Shown here: in pieces, positions 8,833-11,045 of the stretch
How positions within the stretch are numbered: the stretch's first letter is position 1
Layout: each line of letters opens with the position of its first letter
NCBI GenBank assembly: GCA_025353525.1
Contig: JANXOO010000016.1
Span: 1-11,045, forward strand
Source: Schlesneria sp.
GTDB lineage: Bacteria; Planctomycetota; Planctomycetia; Planctomycetales; Planctomycetaceae
Length of the DNA: 11,045 nt
Direction: 5' to 3'
Translations under genes and position numbers: made by a program
The notes under the pieces: model-generated
Told to the model about the DNA's origin: nothing
The model's database searches: none
Seen by the model: only the letters and a program-made list of their open reading frames with translations

Positions 8833-10377
8833 ATGAATCACTCCCATCCCGATGTTATACCCTTCCCGCAACGAACGACTGTCACTCCACCCGCTGCGGC
8901 GGTCGAGGCGGCACCGTCCATTCTGGTCGTCTCGTGCGATCCCGAAATGGCTCGGCGATTGTGCGAGGACAGCCAGACCCTGGGAATGGTTTGCCGGACG
9001 GTGTCGTCCGTCGAAGCGGCTCTCCAGTCCTTGCACACGCAATCGGCAGATATCTGTCTCGTCGGAACGCTGTCAACCGGCGAGACTGTCGCCGGGTTGA
9101 CGAACCAGATTCAGCAAAAGGGATGGTCGACACAGGTGATCTGTGTGGTCTCCCAGGCCTCCGAAGACGGCCCTCAACTCTTTTCGAGTGCCACGGGGGT
9201 CGAACACCTTTCCGAGCCTTATTCGCCAACAAATTTCTCTCGCGTACTGACCGGGGCCAGCCAACGGTCACGGCTGCACGCCGAAAATCGCCGCTTGAAA
9301 CGACAACTCAGCAATCGCAATCTTCGCGACATGGTCGGACACAGTCAGGCCATGCAAGGATTGCGTCAGCAGGTTCAGACGATTGCAGAACAAGCAGGTT
9401 GCGTCCATCTGAAAGGTGAACAGGGAACGGGGGTCGATCTGGTCGCACAGGCGATTCATGATTCCAGCCGTCGTGCTCATCGACCATTCGTAAAAGTTGA
9501 CTGCAGCGTTCTGTCAGCAGAAACCCTGGAAGAGGAACTGTTCGGGCAACTCGAACAGGAATCCGGCGGCATCGCACGACACAAACCGGGTCGCCTGGAG
9601 CAGGCCGACGGCGGCACGCTGTTGCTCGACCAGGTTCAGTACATCGCGTTGCCCGTTCAGAAGCAGTTGGTCAGTCTGCTGCGAGAACAACGCTTCGAAC
9701 ATCCGGAAACGCACGAACGGGTTCGCTTCGATGTCCGATTCATTTTCGGTTCGCACGTGGATCTGGAATCACAGGTTGATCGGGGACTGTTCCGACGCGA
9801 TCTGCACGAAGAAATCTCGGCGTCGGCGATCGAATTACCGACACTCCGCTCGCGTAAAGAAGACATTGGCTCGTTGACCGAGCACTTCCTGCGACGGGTC
9901 GCTGGTCGCGAAGGAAAACCGCCCCGTTCGATCATGATCGAAGCACTGCACGTTTTGCAGAGTTACGACTGGCCGGGCAATGTGCGAGAACTCGAAAACT
10001 TGATCGAACGCGCCTGTGCGCTCGACTGGGGTTCAAAACTGACTGCGGCAATGATCGAGCCGTGGATGTCCAGGGAATGTACCGAGGAAGAAGCCGATGC
10101 ACTTCCCGGTATGACGTTGGCCGAAATGGAACGCAAACTGATCGAAGCCACATTCAACCGGTTTGCCGGCAATCGGGAAAAAACGGCAAAAGCGCTTCAA
10201 ATCGGGATTCGTACACTGTCCGGAAAACTTCGCGAATACGGTTATCCACCACGTGGCGGGCCAGGTTCAAACATCAAAGCGTGGTCTCCGGAAGAAGTAC
10301 CGACTCCGACGATCGCCGTTACACCTGCGATCAACGGCGATGCCGAACCCGATCAATTTGAACGTCGTGCTGCCTAG
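8833..10377 (+). CDS. Degenerate NtrC-like regulator: pseudo-receiver, pseudo-AAA+, Fis-type HTH
   Basis: The 514 residues have the architecture of an NtrC-family sigma-54 activator. Receiver-like domain about 28-150: the acidic pair of ILVVDDEP is ILVVSCDP (S34-C35-D36), the phosphoacceptor Asp position is Gly78, and the conserved Lys is Glu in LSEPYS. AAA+ domain about 170-400: Walker A is GEQGTGVD with Val201 for Lys; the GAFTGA loop is QESGGI (242-247) with length preserved; Walker B ends D266-Q267, not DE; the finger region FRxDLYYRL is FRRDLHEEI, keeping Arg321 but with Glu327 for the second Arg. Retained are ELFG, GRLEQADGGTLLLD, LRSRKEDI and the W380-PGNVRELENLIERA motif. The C-terminal Fis helix-turn-helix (about 446-470) looks functional. 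It probably binds DNA without phosphorylation, ATP hydrolysis or sigma-54 activation, perhaps as a repressor or architectural factor. The start is uncertain: I chose ATG 8833 over an upstream TTG at 8782, and neither has a strong ribosome binding site. Confidence 0.9.
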   Translation: MNHSHPDVIPFPQRTTVTPPAAAVEAAPSILVVSCDPEMARRLCEDSQTLGMVCRTVSSVEAALQSLHTQSADICLVGTLSTGETVAGLTNQIQQKGWSTQVICVVSQASEDGPQLFSSATGVEHLSEPYSPTNFSRVLTGASQRSRLHAENRRLKRQLSNRNLRDMVGHSQAMQGLRQQVQTIAEQAGCVHLKGEQGTGVDLVAQAIHDSSRRAHRPFVKVDCSVLSAETLEEELFGQLEQESGGIARHKPGRLEQADGGTLLLDQVQYIALPVQKQLVSLLREQRFEHPETHERVRFDVRFIFGSHVDLESQVDRGLFRRDLHEEISASAIELPTLRSRKEDIGSLTEHFLRRVAGREGKPPRSIMIEALHVLQSYDWPGNVRELENLIERACALDWGSKLTAAMIEPWMSRECTEEEADALPGMTLAEMERKLIEATFNRFAGNREKTAKALQIGIRTLSGKLREYGYPPRGGPGSNIKAWSPEEVPTPTIAVTPAINGDAEPDQFERRAA

Positions 10378-10415
10378 CGAGAACTCGCCAGACGGTAGAG
10401 ACATCGAAAAATCCA

Positions 10416-10434
10416 CAACCGATTTGTGCGGTTG
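10416..10434 (-). terminator. Weak hairpin, possible terminator for the leftward signalling gene
   Basis: CAACCG at 10416-10421 pairs with CGGTTG at 10429-10434 around a 7-base loop. Read on the minus strand, the stem is followed after four bases by five T residues (10406-10415). It is 180 bases beyond the stop of the Hpt gene and the stem is short, so this is a weak call. A competing pairing, CACAA/TTGTG, overlaps it. On the plus strand an A-rich run follows, so it would not terminate the NtrC-like gene. Confidence 0.25.
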
Positions 10435-10585
10435 AAACGTAAAAAACACGTATCCCTTCGTTCCGGTTTTTGGGAGAGAGCCGGCTCGAGGGGATTGTGT
10501 TTTCTTTGTGTGATTTTTCCATTCAGGGACGCCACTCGCAATGTGGCAGTGCCGGAAACCGAGCTTAACGCCTGACACCTCCGGG

Positions 10586-10610
10586 GTGATCCCGAATCAA
10601 AAACGATCAC
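10586..10610. repeat. Inverted repeat GTGATC/GATCAC next to the Hpt gene stop
   Basis: GTGATC at 10586-10591 pairs with GATCAC at 10605-10610 across a 13-base loop, ending two bases before the stop codon of the leftward gene. No T-run follows, so it is not a classic terminator. It may stabilise the mRNA 3' end or be chance. Confidence 0.25.
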
Positions 10611-10612
10611 TT

Positions 10613-11045
10613 TCAACTTCGTGCGAGTTCCGGTGACTGCAATTGGCCGACGAGCTCTTCGAGTCGTGACAGGCTGCTCTCAATCGACGCCGTATCAACT
10701 GCTCGAATACTGTCCTCCAGCGATCGGGCAGGCTCGGTCAAAACCGGGAAACCCGCCATTCCGCCAGTTCCTTTCATCCAATGCGCCAGCTTTGCCATTC
10801 GCTCCAGATTGTTGTCGTACCTGGCCTGACGCAACTCGCCCATTTTCTTGCGGGCTGTTTCAATGAATTCACAAACGAGTTCCGCAAACGGAGCCTGTTC
10901 GATCGGGAGTTCAGATATCAACATGGAACGAGGTTCCTTCGATGGACTTACCGACTCGTCGACCAAACTCGACGGATTGCCGGAAATTAACGTGGACAAC
11001 CTTGCCAGTAACACGTCCTGGCGAATCGGTTTCGTTAAATAGTCG
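10613..11045 (-). CDS. C-terminal receiver tail plus Hpt domain, likely hybrid histidine kinase; 5'-truncated
   Basis: The open frame runs off the right edge. The first visible residues read DYLTKPIRQDVLLARL, the last strand and helix of a receiver domain with its conserved Lys at visible residue 5. A GTG at 11014 is therefore an internal codon and not the start. After a linker (about residues 20-45) comes an Hpt domain, about 45-140. Its signature AHWMKGTGGMAGF carries the phosphorylatable His88 (codon at 10781-10783), followed by the TEPARSLED helix. 143 residues are visible. A receiver followed by Hpt at the C-terminus is typical of tripartite hybrid sensor kinases of the BarA/ArcB sort, in which phosphate passes His-Asp-His to an external regulator. 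The kinase core would be outside the window; a stand-alone receiver-Hpt protein is the alternative. It is convergent with the degenerate NtrC-like gene. Confidence 0.86.
   Translation of the reverse strand, partial: DYLTKPIRQDVLLARLSTLISGNPSSLVDESVSPSKEPRSMLISELPIEQAPFAELVCEFIETARKKMGELRQARYDNNLERMAKLAHWMKGTGGMAGFPVLTEPARSLEDSIRAVDTASIESSLSRLEELVGQLQSPELARS

Noticed and set aside
8456..9042. An 84-codon frame on the plus strand (8456-8710) and a 176-codon frame on the minus strand (8512-9042) in the gap before the NtrC-like gene
   Set aside because: Neither has a ribosome binding site or a known motif; the minus frame runs into the N-terminal coding part of the regulator. A small unknown gene cannot be fully excluded.
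10613..11014. A complete 133-residue Hpt protein starting at GTG 11014
   Set aside because: The frame stays open to the window edge and the extra residues read as the end of a receiver domain (DYLTKPIR), so the gene continues beyond the window.

Overview
This window looks like chromosomal DNA from a member of the Planctomycetota. That is an inference from protein style, not a database match: the FeoB has a long coiled-coil-like insert, the RND/MMPL exporter is of a type I associate with planctomycetes, the hybrid kinase ends in an Hpt motif I associate with the same group, and start codons are loosely marked by ribosome binding sites. Base composition appears moderately GC-rich and even across the coding regions. 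No phage, plasmid, CRISPR, rRNA or tRNA feature is visible.

Layout, left to right: (1) bases 1-2186 (+), the 3' two-thirds or more of feoB, the ferrous iron transporter, with most of its G domain cut off by the window edge. (2) 2275-4476 (-), an RND-superfamily (MMPL) membrane exporter convergent with feoB. (3) 4477-5002, a divergent intergenic region packed with small inverted repeats and one nested REP/MITE-like palindromic element. (4) 5003-7669 (+), acnA (aconitase), followed 22 bases later by queE (7692-8372, +), probably one transcript. (5) 8373-8832, a 460-base gap with no convincing gene but with three palindromes and three copies of one 9-mer. (6) 8833-10377 (+), an NtrC-like protein with a receiver-AAA+-Fis architecture in which nearly every catalytic signature is substituted. 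(7) 10378-10612, a convergent gap with weak hairpins. (8) 10613-11045 (-), the C-terminal end (receiver tail plus Hpt domain) of a hybrid histidine kinase or similar phosphorelay protein, cut by the right edge.

The genes do not form one obvious system. FeoB imports Fe(II), and aconitase and QueE are both 4Fe-4S enzymes, so the left and middle parts share a loose dependence on iron, but there is no sequence evidence of joint regulation. The right part holds two signalling genes facing each other.

The most unusual object is the NtrC-like protein. Its receiver lacks the phosphoacceptor Asp, its Walker A Lys is Val, its Walker B Glu is Gln, its GAFTGA loop reads QESGGI at the same length, and its second arginine-finger position is Glu, while the Fis-type DNA-binding helix-turn-helix is intact. 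It reads as a pseudo-enzyme that has kept DNA binding and lost both phosphorylation and sigma-54 activation.
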